Notes: generated by a model from the letters alone, not told the origin. Shown: positions 42,432 through 52,214, numbered from the stretch's first letter. The stretch: 64,000 bases of DNA from Saccharibacillus sp. CPCC 101409 (GCF_030518235.1 NZ_JAULSA010000004.1:186001-250000); one strand, 5' to 3'. Made by a program: numbers and translations.

Positions 42432-45400
42432 TTAAAACTCCTGTGCAAAAATCACTCCCGGAGCACCCGTAACGATAGATCGATTCGCTCCGCTGGCAAC
42501 TGCGTTGACAATCATATCCGGCTGCGATGCGGTGTTCAGCACATGGCGTTTCCAGACTTGCATCGAAAGATCGTTCATCGTATAAACGACCTCTTCACGG
42601 CGTCCGTCCACGACCTCCTCCACCGCAATCAAGTACCGGCTGTTCGAATAATCGACTTGCCGGATCAAGTATTCCGAAGTTGCCGGAGCTTGCGCGATTT
42701 CACTGGAAAACCAGCTTGTACCGTTATAAGAGCGGTATAAAAAAGGTTGTACGCCGCCGCTTTCTTCGCTGCTGCTCGCCGCCCAGAAATACCTGCCGTC
42801 AAAAGTAATCGAGGAGGAAGCCAGCTTCGTCCCATCTTCTTCCGTCCGTGTCCATTCGAGCCCGTCCGTGGACGTGTAAAAGCCGCTTCGGCTCACGGCA
42901 ACGTACCGGTTTAAACCGTAAGCGACATCAAGAAAGTTCGCTCCGACCGGATTGGCGCGGCGGGTCCACTTCAGGCCGTCCGGCGATGTATACATGTAAT
43001 TGCCTACAGCCCCGCCGTCTTCGCCTGCCCCCAACGCTACAAAACCTTTTCCGCCGTAGGCTATTGCTTGGATGCGGTCGTTCGGATGAGTGTTCTTCTC
43101 CGTGCGTCGCGTCCACTTCAGGCCGTCCGGCGATGTATAGATATTGCCGTGAGCTCCAGCAACGATCCACACCCCGTTCGCGTACGCCACTTCCTCAAAG
43201 CCGAAATAATCTTTTTTGAATGAAGCAAAACGTCCCCAGGGTACTTCTTTCCATGTTTTACCGCCGTCTTTAGAACGTACGACCGGTACATTTTCACCGA
43301 CTGCGACCCAGATGCCGTTGTGTCCCGCTACTTTGGTCCAGGCACCGAGCTCTTTCGTATTTCTTTTCGGATAGACTTTCGACCAGGCTAGAGTCGAATC
43401 CGGTCCCAGCACGCGGGTAACGTAAATCGTATAGGTCTTGGATGCCCCTTCATCTGTGGTGACAACAACGGGAATCGCGTTTTCTCCAATCTGCAGCGGG
43501 ATACGATAAAGCTGCCCCGCAACTGCGCGCGTTCCCGCAATGGTCAAGCGGACATCGGAATTAGCGGGTACTGCCGTCACGTCAAGATGGTCGACATCGC
43601 GATCAACCGAACCGCCGTAAGAAGTGCGTGTCGGGTCGAATTCTCCGTAAAAGCTCGGGTTCATTGTCAAACTTTTCAATTGTGGACCGTTCTTCCTGAA
43701 CACCTGGATATAGTAGTGGTTCCGGTCCATGCTGTGAGGTTCCAAGTTAGTCACCATAATCTCGATCCGGTTCTCTCCTTCGCTCAACGGAACGCGCGCA
43801 GGGCTTCCTGAAGGAATAACCGTCCCTTCCCCTCCGTTGACCAATATTTGAATTTCCCGGTTACGGTGAAAAACGGTGGGCGTAAGAGTAATTGCATCGG
43901 CTTCGCTGTCCACTTCTGTCCAATATTCGTATTCCGTGCTGGAGAACTGCGGCGTCAGCGTTCCTTCGTCGAGCGTCAGGCTGCTGAGGTTCGCCCAAGT
44001 GTTCGCCGGAGCACGTCTGCTGCCGTTAATCCAGTACGTCACCGTATTATCTTCCGCGCCATCGGTTCGTCCTACGACCGTAATCGGAATATCGTTCTCG
44101 CCTACTTCGAATTCCACGGCTGCCGGCTGTCCCCATACCGCTTCCTTGCCGTTGACAAACAGCTTGGATTCCGGACTGAAAGGCGCAGCGGTGATTTGAA
44201 GACTGCTTATATCGCCGTCGTCCAGAATAAGATAAGACGTGCGCAGCGGATCGAATTCATAGTTGAGCCGGCCTTTGTCTATACTCAGTCCTTGCAGATA
44301 AGGGCTCCAGCCCTGCCGGAATACCTGGACTTCATAAACGGTCTGCTCAACTGCGATTTTGACCGTTTTCTTATTGATTCCTTCGGGAAACGAGACCGTT
44401 GCCGATTTTCCGCTTTCGATCGCTTCACCGTCTACCTTAAGGTCGAAATAAGAACTCATCGCGGTCGGAACAACGTCAAAGACTTTAGCGTCTTCGGGCA
44501 CAATCGTGGTATAAGCGTAGCGTCCGTCCACCAGATTCAGCGCGCTTCCGGCAATCTCAAGATCCGAAAGTTTCATGTAATAAGAACTCGGTTTGCGAAT
44601 CGCTAGAACGCGGTACGTCCGCGACCGGCCGTCCGGTGCGGTCGCCACGATTTCGACCGTGTTGCTGCCGACTTGGAGATTGACGGGAACGGCGCTGCCG
44701 CTCGACGCTTCCTTTCCTTGAACCGTGATACCGGATGCGGTCCCGCCTGCCCTAGGTGTAAAATAAAGCGTATTCCAGTTGTAATCTACGCTTATCTTGT
44801 ATTCGGTTTGTTCCGGGTTGAATTCGGGCGTAAACGTGCCGTATCGGAGTGTCAATCCTTCCAAAAAAGGCTCCGTATCGACTGCGGTTACGCGATTCAC
44901 ATCGAGTGTATAGGTTTGCGTACCGCCATTCGGCGATACAACTTCGATATCGACAGGCGTGCTGTCTCCGGTCAGCGGAATAAGAACAGGAATATCGTTT
45001 AGAGCGGGGATGCCGTTGATCGTAGCGGCAGCGGAAGTGCTGGAAGTTACGATGGTCACGCCGAGTTCCTGAACATCGGATGCAACTTCCGCAGCGTATG
45101 CATGGATAGAAGGATCGAACGCCGGCCGAAGCGCGCCGGAGTCGATCTTGAGATCTTGAAGATCGCTGTCGCCGGAAATATCGAAATCGCGCGTATAGAT
45201 GACGCCGGGAGAACCGACAACCACGGAACGTTCCGGGCTTGAAGCCGCTCCTACAAGCTCGCTGCCCGCCGAATCGGGACTTACGCTTTCGAGTGTCCAG
45301 CGTTCGCCGTCGCTGGATACGTAAATCATCAGGTCGAGTTCTCCCGCTTCGTAACGATCGCCTGTAGCTATATATCTGCCGTTTGAATAATCGAGACTTT

Positions 45401-46220
45401 GAATGAAGAACTGGGAGTTCTCCGTCCCTTCTTGAACCATATGCCGCGTCCATTGCTGTCCATCGGTCGAAGAATAAACGACGGCATCCCGCCCGTATTG
45501 CGAAATCACCCAGAATTGCGAGCCGTCGTATGTAAGAGAACCGGGATACAAGACATCCGTTTGAATGGCATTCCATTCCAATCCGTCGGTCGAAGTGTAT
45601 GCGACTCCTTTCCAATTTATTGTCATATACATCCCTTGCCCGTAGGCCAAACCCGACGAGACGTCGATCGGGTTATCATGCCTGTCCCAGGTTTTACCGT
45701 CCGCCGAAGTATAAATGGATTGTTCGGCTAATGCCACAAATCCGGCTTCGCCATAGGCAACCTGAGCAATCCGTTCAACAGCCGGGGGCATATCGGCTTT
45801 CGTCCATTGCAGTCCGTCTTCCGAATAGTAGATCCTTTTTAGAGCGCCCGTTATCACCCAGACACCTTCGGCAAAAGTCACATCGTACAAACTGTAACCG
45901 GGAAATTCATCGCTATCCCCGAACTGACTTGGCGGAATAACTGTCCAGTCGATACCATTCGTGGATCTCAAAACCGATGAGTGCATACCTACTGCGATCC
46001 AGACGCCATCATGATAATGAACGTCTTCAAGCGTGTGATACCCATCAATCGGACTCTGCAAATATACCTGGTTCCATGGCGTGTCCGCCGCCTGTACTGC
46101 TGTCTGCGCAGATACTTGTCCGCTTTCGGAAAGCCAGTTTGACGAAGAAGCGATCAACATCGACGCCAGCATTGCCAGTACGATCCGGCGAAGCATCAGG
46201 GTGCAGGTTCGTTTTACCAT
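42432..46220 (-). CDS. Large secreted protein: propeller, six cadherin-like domains, propeller
   Basis: 1262 residues. A signal peptide (about 1-39) precedes a BNR-like propeller domain (about 45-355), then six ~95-residue cadherin-like beta-sandwich domains (about 360-945), each starting with L-x-x-L-x-(5-9)-G-x-(L/F)-x-P-x-F-(D/N)-P-x-x-x-x-Y and containing a xxxNGxxxxxG segment. A second propeller domain (about 950-1262) ends in GAPGVIFAQEF. The latter shares a ~100-residue, about 95%-identical block (KVYPKR...RRTEKN) with the 40295-42364 protein. GAGGAGG lies 8 bases before the ATG. It is probably a surface adhesin or polymer binder; no enzyme motif was found. Confidence 0.8.
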   Translation of the reverse strand: MVKRTCTLMLRRIVLAMLASMLIASSSNWLSESGQVSAQTAVQAADTPWNQVYLQSPIDGYHTLEDVHYHDGVWIAVGMHSSVLRSTNGIDWTVIPPSQFGDSDEFPGYSLYDVTFAEGVWVITGALKRIYYSEDGLQWTKADMPPAVERIAQVAYGEAGFVALAEQSIYTSADGKTWDRHDNPIDVSSGLAYGQGMYMTINWKGVAYTSTDGLEWNAIQTDVLYPGSLTYDGSQFWVISQYGRDAVVYSSTDGQQWTRHMVQEGTENSQFFIQSLDYSNGRYIATGDRYEAGELDLMIYVSSDGERWTLESVSPDSAGSELVGAASSPERSVVVGSPGVIYTRDFDISGDSDLQDLKIDSGALRPAFDPSIHAYAAEVASDVQELGVTIVTSSTSAAATINGIPALNDIPVLIPLTGDSTPVDIEVVSPNGGTQTYTLDVNRVTAVDTEPFLEGLTLRYGTFTPEFNPEQTEYKISVDYNWNTLYFTPRAGGTASGITVQGKEASSGSAVPVNLQVGSNTVEIVATAPDGRSRTYRVLAIRKPSSYYMKLSDLEIAGSALNLVDGRYAYTTIVPEDAKVFDVVPTAMSSYFDLKVDGEAIESGKSATVSFPEGINKKTVKIAVEQTVYEVQVFRQGWSPYLQGLSIDKGRLNYEFDPLRTSYLILDDGDISSLQITAAPFSPESKLFVNGKEAVWGQPAAVEFEVGENDIPITVVGRTDGAEDNTVTYWINGSRRAPANTWANLSSLTLDEGTLTPQFSSTEYEYWTEVDSEADAITLTPTVFHRNREIQILVNGGEGTVIPSGSPARVPLSEGENRIEIMVTNLEPHSMDRNHYYIQVFRKNGPQLKSLTMNPSFYGEFDPTRTSYGGSVDRDVDHLDVTAVPANSDVRLTIAGTRAVAGQLYRIPLQIGENAIPVVVTTDEGASKTYTIYVTRVLGPDSTLAWSKVYPKRNTKELGAWTKVAGHNGIWVAVGENVPVVRSKDGGKTWKEVPWGRFASFKKDYFGFEEVAYANGVWIVAGAHGNIYTSPDGLKWTRRTEKNTHPNDRIQAIAYGGKGFVALGAGEDGGAVGNYMYTSPDGLKWTRRANPVGANFLDVAYGLNRYVAVSRSGFYTSTDGLEWTRTEEDGTKLASSSITFDGRYFWAASSSEESGGVQPFLYRSYNGTSWFSSEIAQAPATSEYLIRQVDYSNSRYLIAVEEVVDGRREEVVYTMNDLSMQVWKRHVLNTASQPDMIVNAVASGANRSIVTGAPGVIFAQEF

Positions 46221-46332
46221 AAAAAATCCTCCTCTGCTAAAATAAGGTTTTCACCTCTTGCTTAACTTGCACCACCTTCAAACCCTTTCAAACACCAAAA
46301 TCCAAATAAAAAACCCCACCTTAACTCCATAC

Positions 46333-46366
46333 AAAAAAGCGGCGCCGAATCGAAATTCGGCGCCGC
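46333..46366 (-). terminator. Strong terminator of the small membrane protein gene
   Basis: A 12-bp perfect stem GCGGCGCCGAAT/ATTCGGCGCCGC with a 4-nt loop, followed on the minus strand by six T. Confidence 0.9.
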
Positions 46367-46398
46367 GGCGTTTACAGATATTCATTTCAAAAAAAGGC

Positions 46399-46863
46399 TT
46401 ATCGACGATTTTTCGCTTCGTTCAATCTTGCGTACTTCTGCTTCTCGCCCGCATACACAGCCGCGCCGATCAGAAACGAAGCTGCCAGGAAAATGAACAA
46501 AACCAGCGAAAACGTACCGGGCGATTGATCCATCAGCCAGTCCATCATATTTCCGCTTCCCGAAAAATAAGAACCGACGGCCACAACCGCGATTCCGATC
46601 AGGAGCAGCGTCGAACTCCTGCCGCTTGCCTTGAGCGTCCCCCGCCAGAACCCCGGCTCCCGCCCATACTCCCATCGCTGTCTGAACGCTTCATCCCGTT
46701 GAACCTGAAAGGGAATACGAAGCAGCGTTACCGCCATAACCAGTCCATACCCGACGATAATGAAGCCCATATGCTCCCTCGGAAAAACCAGAAGCAGAAT
46801 CGCAATCACCGCCGCATATCCCGCTATCGTCCAAACCGCAGCTCGCCTTTCCTCGATCTTCAT
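46399..46863 (-). CDS. Hypothetical membrane protein, four helices
   Basis: 154 residues with helices at about 11-28, 32-48, 82-101 and 120-140, a hydrophilic central loop (QRDEAFRQRWEYGREPGFW) and a basic tail (AGEKQKYARLNEAKNRR). No known domain was recognised. Its plan, helix spacing and tail resemble the 30237-30686 protein, so a paralogous pair is possible. It ends at a strong terminator; repeat locus 4 lies just upstream. Confidence 0.6.
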   Translation of the reverse strand: MKIEERRAAVWTIAGYAAVIAILLLVFPREHMGFIIVGYGLVMAVTLLRIPFQVQRDEAFRQRWEYGREPGFWRGTLKASGRSSTLLLIGIAVVAVGSYFSGSGNMMDWLMDQSPGTFSLVLFIFLAASFLIGAAVYAGEKQKYARLNEAKNRR

Positions 46864-46995
46864 CGTCTATCCCCTCTTTCCATTCGGTATTGCTTATACC
46901 TAGTATAATGCGTCAAATGGACAAAGGTTCCACATTTATCGCGATCGCTTTTTTTCTTTATTGTATTTTATTTACTCTTTTCTCCCTTTCCCTAC

Positions 46996-47278
46996 AAAAA
47001 GAGAGCCTTGCGACTCTCTCACTGTGTCGAGACATTCCAGCCTTAGAAAAGGCGATCAAGGCAGAGGGGGAATATCGTGTAGTACAGACTTTTGCAGAAA
47101 GTCACTTCGGAAGCCTATGCTTGGTAGTGGTCGCCTTTGAAACCGGGAAGATTCCACTGGAATCTAATCGATCTTCCTGGTTTCAACACGCGATCGGAAC
47201 GAAATTCCCCCGGCGCTCCCTTGCCTTTTCCTTTTGCTGGACTTTCTCGACGGCTTGAGAGCCTTGCGGCTCTCTTTT
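46996..47278. repeat. Repeat element locus 4, between duplicated terminator hairpins
   Basis: Reading leftward from the response-regulator gene: hairpin GAGAGCC-GCAA-GGCTCTC (47274-47257), end CGTCGAGAAA (47252-47243), interior with a TTTGAAACCGGGAAGAT arm and its inverse ATCTTCCTGGTTTCAACACGCGATCG, end TGTCTCGACA (47034-47025), a second GAGAG...CTCTC hairpin (47018-47001) and five T. It is the most diverged of the four. Frames crossing it (such as 46890-47258) have no coding character. Confidence 0.7.
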
Positions 47279-47279
47279 C

Positions 47280-48452
47280 TCAACATTTACTTTTCTCCTG
47301 CTCCCGATACTCCGACGGCGTACACCCGATCTTTTTACGGAACACCTGCGAGAAATGGCGGACGTCCGGATAGCCGACCCGTTCGGCGATATCGCCGACT
47401 TTAAGCTCCGATTCGCCCAGCATCTCCATCGCGCGGTCCAGCCGGATCTGCGTGACGTAGTCTTTGAAGCCCTGGCCGGTCTTCTGCTTGAACAGCTGGC
47501 TGAAGTAAGCCGGGTTCAAGTATACGACCGACGCCACTTTTTCCAGCGAAAGTTCCGAGCCGTACCGGGCGCGTATGTACTGGAGCGCCACCTCGACCGC
47601 CTGTTCGCCGCCGCTGGCATAATGATCGTACACCTGGTATTCCGACGATTCCCGCATTCGCCGCACCTCGGCCGGAACCTGAGCGGGATCGTCGATCTTC
47701 CCGGAAATCAGCAGTTGGAACGGCTTTTTCAGATACCGCTTCAAGCAGCTCCGCAGTTCTTCGATCAGCCGCGCCGGACTGCCGCTTTCTTCCAGCTTCG
47801 CCAGGCCGAGCAGGCTTTTGGCGTCGATGCTGGCGACAAAGCCGTCTCCGGCGGATGCGATCAGTTCGTTCATGACGTTTTCCACGATAAAGTGTTCGAG
47901 CTTGGTATCGGTATCGCTCTCCACATGCACCATCAGCAGATGGAAGTCCGGGTAGGCTTCGGTAAACGACGCCAGGTCGATTCCGCCAAGGTCCAGCCCC
48001 GACGCCCATCTGGCAAATACGGCTTCGCGCAGAAACCGCAGATTGTGTTTGAGCAGCTCGCTTTCCTTGGCGCGCACGTTGCGCTCGGCGATCTCTTCGC
48101 TCATTTTCTTGACCAGCTCGACCAGAATGTCTTTGCCGATCGGCTTGAGCAGGTAATCGCGGGCGCCCAGGCGCACCGCTTTCTTGGCGTACTCGAATTC
48201 CGAATACGCGGAGATCACGACCCATTTCGCTTCCGGGTGCAGCGTGCGCGACACTTCCATCAGTTCGAGTCCGTTCATGCCCGGCATCAGCACATCGGTC
48301 AGCACCAGGTCGATCAGTTCGTTTTTGAGGCGCTGCACCGCTTCCTCCGGGCCTTCCGCCAGCACGACGCGATGCTGGGGAAAAGCACGTTCGATCGTCC
48401 GCTGAATCCCGCTGCGGATAATCGGTTCGTCGTCCACGACGAGAATATTCAT
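47280..48452 (-). CDS. YesN-type response regulator with AraC output
   Basis: 390 residues. The receiver domain (about 1-120) has the acidic pair DDE at 7-9, phospho-acceptor Asp in LVLTDVLMPGMNGLEL (about 53), and Lys in YLLKPI. A middle helical region links it to two AraC-type helix-turn-helix units (about 290-385: LSLEKVASVVYLNPAYFSQLFKQKTG in outline, IAERVGYPDVRHFSQVFRKKIGCTPSEYR in outline). It is phosphorylated by the sensor kinase encoded just before it (4-base overlap) and probably activates the adjacent sugar transporter operon. Confidence 0.93.
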   Translation of the reverse strand: MNILVVDDEPIIRSGIQRTIERAFPQHRVVLAEGPEEAVQRLKNELIDLVLTDVLMPGMNGLELMEVSRTLHPEAKWVVISAYSEFEYAKKAVRLGARDYLLKPIGKDILVELVKKMSEEIAERNVRAKESELLKHNLRFLREAVFARWASGLDLGGIDLASFTEAYPDFHLLMVHVESDTDTKLEHFIVENVMNELIASAGDGFVASIDAKSLLGLAKLEESGSPARLIEELRSCLKRYLKKPFQLLISGKIDDPAQVPAEVRRMRESSEYQVYDHYASGGEQAVEVALQYIRARYGSELSLEKVASVVYLNPAYFSQLFKQKTGQGFKDYVTQIRLDRAMEMLGESELKVGDIAERVGYPDVRHFSQVFRKKIGCTPSEYREQEKSKC

Positions 48453-50278
48453 AACAAGCTCTCCTCCTCATCCGGCACCGGAAAAGCGACGCTGACTTTC
48501 GTCCCCGTTCCGGTTGCGCTCTCGATCGTCAGTCCGTACGCTTCGCCGTACATCAGGCGGATTCGGCGCTGCACATTGAGCAGGCCGATCCCGATCCGCC
48601 CGCCCGCTTCGTGAACGTCGCCGGCCGGCGGATCGCTCAGCAGGCGCCGCAGGCGGACCAGCGTGTCGCCGGTCATTCCCGATCCGTTGTCTTCGACCAC
48701 GATGCGCAGGCTGTGTTCGTCCGACTCCGAATAAATGTGCAGGGTGCCCCCGCCCCGCAGCGGTTCGAGTCCGTACTTGACCGCGTTCTCGACGATCGGC
48801 TGCAGGATCATCTTGGGCACCGGCGCGTCCAGCCAGCGTTCTTCGACCTCGATCTCCGTCTGGACCCTCCGGCCCAGCCGCGTCTCGATAATGGTCAGGT
48901 ACGACTTGAGCTGCTCCAGCTCCAGCCTGAGCCGCACGCGCGCGCCTTCTTCCCAATCGCTGCTGTAGCGGAACATTTTGGACAGCGCCAGGATCACGCC
49001 TTCCAGCCGGTCGTCTTCGCGCTCGTCCAGCATCCAGTAGATCATATCGAGCGTATTGAACAGAAAATGCGGATTGATCTGCGATTGCAGCGCTTGAAGC
49101 TGGGCGTTCTTCTCGCTGATCGAAGCCTGTTTGATCCGCTCGACCAGCACGTCCATCTCCCGGACCATGCGGTTGAACGAACCGACGAGCATATTGATCT
49201 CTTCGTACGACTGGATATGCACCTGTCCCTGGAAGTTGCCGGTCTCGACCTGCTTCATCTGCTGCGCCAGGCGCTTGAACGGCAGGGAGAACGAACGCGA
49301 GACGATCGTCGACAGCGCGGTGGCCGCGATAATCAGCGCAAAAATGACGGTCAGCAGAAACTGCTGCGTCTCTTTGAGCTCCAGCTTCAGATCGCTCTGC
49401 GGCGTCGCGCGCAGGATCGTCCAGCCCGTCTTCTCGACCTGCGCAGCCGTCAGCAGCCAGTCCCCGCCTTCGTAGGCCCGGATCTCGCCGGCTTTGAGTT
49501 CGCCCGGCCAGCCCGGCGGGACCGAAGTCCACGCTTCCTGCTGGGACCCGGTCCGGATCACGTCGACGCCCGCGGCGTCGCGAATGACGACCTGGCTGCC
49601 CGCGCCGAGACTGGCGTTGGACACGGCGGACGTGATCGCGTCCGCTTCCACCTCGATCAGCACGTAGCCGACCGACTTCAGTCCTTCCAGCTCGAATACC
49701 TGGCGGCCGAACGCAAAAACCGGCCGGTCCGTCTCGCCGCTCATCAGCGATTCTTTATAGACGCCCAGCCAGCGGATTTCTCCTTTGGACCGCTCCAGCT
49801 GCTTGAACCACGGCTCGTCCGGATAGACGTGCTGCGTCGCCCCCGAAGCCCGTTCGAAGCTGTACACCTTGCCTTTGTTGGCCAGAACGTGAATTCCCAG
49901 GATGTCCCGGCGCGAGTAGAAAATAGCGCCGAGGATATCGGTGATCCGTTTCTCCGACTGCGCTTCCTCGATCGTCCAGACCGGCGAAAGAGGCCGGCGC
50001 AGCAGCCGCATCAGCTCGCCGTTGCTGTTGAGCGTCTTGGTCACGCTGTCGTAGCCGTCCAGCAGCTGGTCGAACAGGGCGACGGTCTGGGACATGTTTT
50101 TCTCGGCCAGGGTTCCCACCTGGTCCCGCACCTGTTCGGTGGCCCGCTGATAGTAAACCAAACTCACGATCAGCAGGAGGCCGAGCAGGCTGAACAGGAA
50201 AATGGGGAGCAGCCGGCCGTAAATCGTATTCATGCGTTTGTTGATGCGTTTGGCGAAGCCTCTCGTTAAGCGTCTCAT
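48449..50278 (-). CDS. YesM-type sensor histidine kinase
   Basis: 609 residues. It has a membrane helix at about 22-42, an extracellular sensor domain (about 45-305, dCache-like), a second helix (about 308-330), HAMP (about 330-385), the His_kinase region with QSQINPHFLFNTLD (phospho-acceptor His about 408) and the ATPase domain with N-box IVENAVKYGLEPL and G-boxes VEDNGSGM and IGIGLLNVQRR. Such kinases sense sugars or the binding protein of the partner ABC system. It follows the permease gene by nine bases and overlaps the regulator gene, so sensor and transporter form one operon. Confidence 0.92.
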   Translation of the reverse strand: MRRLTRGFAKRINKRMNTIYGRLLPIFLFSLLGLLLIVSLVYYQRATEQVRDQVGTLAEKNMSQTVALFDQLLDGYDSVTKTLNSNGELMRLLRRPLSPVWTIEEAQSEKRITDILGAIFYSRRDILGIHVLANKGKVYSFERASGATQHVYPDEPWFKQLERSKGEIRWLGVYKESLMSGETDRPVFAFGRQVFELEGLKSVGYVLIEVEADAITSAVSNASLGAGSQVVIRDAAGVDVIRTGSQQEAWTSVPPGWPGELKAGEIRAYEGGDWLLTAAQVEKTGWTILRATPQSDLKLELKETQQFLLTVIFALIIAATALSTIVSRSFSLPFKRLAQQMKQVETGNFQGQVHIQSYEEINMLVGSFNRMVREMDVLVERIKQASISEKNAQLQALQSQINPHFLFNTLDMIYWMLDEREDDRLEGVILALSKMFRYSSDWEEGARVRLRLELEQLKSYLTIIETRLGRRVQTEIEVEERWLDAPVPKMILQPIVENAVKYGLEPLRGGGTLHIYSESDEHSLRIVVEDNGSGMTGDTLVRLRRLLSDPPAGDVHEAGGRIGIGLLNVQRRIRLMYGEAYGLTIESATGTGTKVSVAFPVPDEEESLL

Positions 50279-50287
50279 AGACTCATC

Positions 50288-51169
50288 TTAACCTTTAACG
50301 GCACCGGCCACCATGCCTTTGGTAATTTTTTCTGCCAGCAAGAAGTAGACGACGATAACCGGCAGCGCGGCCAGAACCAGAAACGCGCCGATCGCCCCGT
50401 AATTGACCGAATACTGGCTGACGAAGCTGTATACGCCGAACGGGAGCGTTTTAAGCCGTTCGGAAGAAATGAAGGTCGCAGCCAGGATATACTCGTTCCA
50501 CACGTTGATAAAAGTCAGGATGCAGACGGTCATCATCGGCGGAATCGACACGGGCAGGATTACGCTGCGGAAAATGCGGAACGCGCCCGCGCCGTCCATA
50601 ATCGCCGATTCTTCGATCTCGTGCGGAATGGTGCGCAGGAAACCGCTGAGGATAAAGACGGCGATCGGCATCTGGAACGCCATATACGGCAGGATCAGCG
50701 ACAGATGCGTGTTCAGGATGTGCATATTTTTGAAAATAATCATCAGCGGCAGCAGCGTGCCCTGCATCGGGATCATCATGCCGAGCAGGAACAGCAGCAT
50801 AATCAGCTGTCCGTATTTCCAGCGGAAGCGGGTAATCGCGAACGCCGCCAGCGAAGACAGCAGGATCACGCCGAACATGGTGGTCGCGGTGACGAACAGG
50901 CTGTTGCCCAGATAGCGGATATAGTTGCCGCTGTCCACGGCGTCGGAGTAGTTGCCCCACTGCCAGACTTTGGGAAGAGCGAAGAAACTGCCGGACAGAA
51001 TTTCGTCGTTCGTTTTGAGCGAGTAGATCAGCAGCCACAGCAGCGGATACAGCTGGGTGACGAGCAGGGCGCCGAAGAATACGAACGCAATCAGAGTCTT
51101 GAGCGAGAAGCGCCGCTGACGGACTTTGAGCGCGGGCTTCGAACCCGCGGAACTTGCGTACTGACTCAT
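50288..51169 (-). CDS. Sugar ABC transporter permease (MalG/AraQ type)
   Basis: 293 residues with six membrane helices (first about 25-45). The EAA loop is EESAIMDGAGAFRIFRSVILP (about 188-208 in outline), and the conserved start of the second helix follows YLGNSLFVTATTM. A basic N-terminal tail of about 20 residues precedes helix 1. AAGGAAAGGGGG lies upstream of the ATG. It forms the channel together with the product of 51236-52129. No ATPase gene is in this operon, as is usual for CUT1 systems that share MsmX. Confidence 0.92.
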   Translation of the reverse strand: MSQYASSAGSKPALKVRQRRFSLKTLIAFVFFGALLVTQLYPLLWLLIYSLKTNDEILSGSFFALPKVWQWGNYSDAVDSGNYIRYLGNSLFVTATTMFGVILLSSLAAFAITRFRWKYGQLIMLLFLLGMMIPMQGTLLPLMIIFKNMHILNTHLSLILPYMAFQMPIAVFILSGFLRTIPHEIEESAIMDGAGAFRIFRSVILPVSIPPMMTVCILTFINVWNEYILAATFISSERLKTLPFGVYSFVSQYSVNYGAIGAFLVLAALPVIVVYFLLAEKITKGMVAGAVKG

Positions 51170-51235
51170 GGGCGGAGCCCCCTTTCCTTAAAGATTTCGA
51201 CTTGAATGGCGGATCGGGCGCGCGGTTTCGCGCGC

Positions 51236-52129
51236 TCAGGAATAACGTTTCTCCAAACGGGTAAACAGCAGATTGATCAGCACGGTCGCGATCAGACAGA
51301 TCAGGATCAGCATATTGGCGATCGCGCTGCCGTAGCCGTACTCCATCGTGATAAACGACATATTGTACATGTGGCTGGCGAGCACTTCGGTCGCGTGCGC
51401 CGGACCGCCGGCGGTCATGACCATAATCAGGTCGAACGATTGCAGCGAGCCGATAAAGGAAAGCACGATCGAAATCTTCAGGATCGGCAGCACCATCGGC
51501 AGAGTGATGTAACGGTCCGCTTTGAAGCCGGAAGCTCCGTCGATCTTGGCCGCCTCGTAGATTTCGCTCGGAATATTCTGAATGCCGGTGAACTGGATCA
51601 GGATATGATAGCCGAGGTACTGCCACAGCGAGACGAGAATAATAGCGTAGATCGCGATCTTCGGCTCGGTCAGCCAGGAATGCGTCCACGATTCCAATCC
51701 GACTTTGATCAGGATCTGGTTGATCATGCCGCCCATCGCCGCCGGGTTGTAGATCGTTTTCCACAGCTGGCCGATAATGGCGACGGACAGGATAACGGGC
51801 AGGAAGTAGCTGGAAACGAGGAAATTCGGCCGGCGCACGAAGCGGGTGATCAAGATGGCGACCAGCAGCGCGACCGGCACCTGCACCAGCATCGAGAATC
51901 CGGCGAGCGTAAACGTGCGTCTGACGGCCGGCCAGAAGACCGGGTCGTGCGTAAACATCTTGGCGTAGTTGCTGAATCCGATAAAGGTCGCTTTGCCGAT
52001 GCCGTTCCAGTCCATCAGACCGCTGTAGATCGAGACGAGGATCGGAACGAACACGAGGCCGAGATAGACGATCAGACACGGCATGATAAAGGCCGCAATC
52101 GTCCAGCGGGATACTTTTAATACGTTCAC
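51236..52129 (-). CDS. Sugar ABC transporter permease (MalF/UgpA type)
   Basis: 297 residues with six membrane helices. The EAA loop is YEAAKIDGASGFKADRYITLPMV in outline (about 190-212). GTG start with AAGGAGG 10 bases upstream. It lies 66 bases before the MalG-type gene. The 85-base gap to the preceding binding-protein gene contains a strong hairpin. Confidence 0.92.
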   Translation of the reverse strand: MNVLKVSRWTIAAFIMPCLIVYLGLVFVPILVSIYSGLMDWNGIGKATFIGFSNYAKMFTHDPVFWPAVRRTFTLAGFSMLVQVPVALLVAILITRFVRRPNFLVSSYFLPVILSVAIIGQLWKTIYNPAAMGGMINQILIKVGLESWTHSWLTEPKIAIYAIILVSLWQYLGYHILIQFTGIQNIPSEIYEAAKIDGASGFKADRYITLPMVLPILKISIVLSFIGSLQSFDLIMVMTAGGPAHATEVLASHMYNMSFITMEYGYGSAIANMLILICLIATVLINLLFTRLEKRYS

Positions 52130-52167
52130 GCGGGAACCGCCTCCTTAAGACGAAGCCGACGAACAAG

Positions 52168-52192
52168 AGAAGGGGACCTGCGGTCCCCTTCT
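52168..52192 (-). terminator. Intra-operon hairpin after the binding-protein gene
   Basis: AGAAGGGGACC and GGTCCCCTTCT form a perfect 11-bp stem with a 3-nt loop and no real T-run. Between a binding-protein gene and its permeases, such a hairpin usually partly ends transcription or protects the upstream mRNA, so that the binding protein is made in excess. Confidence 0.7.
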
Positions 52193-52214
52193 GTTTCGGT
52201 CGACGGTGCCGTTA

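Noticed and set aside
46890-47258. A 122-codon frame over repeat locus 4
   Set aside because: It consists largely of the repeat element and both hairpin arms.
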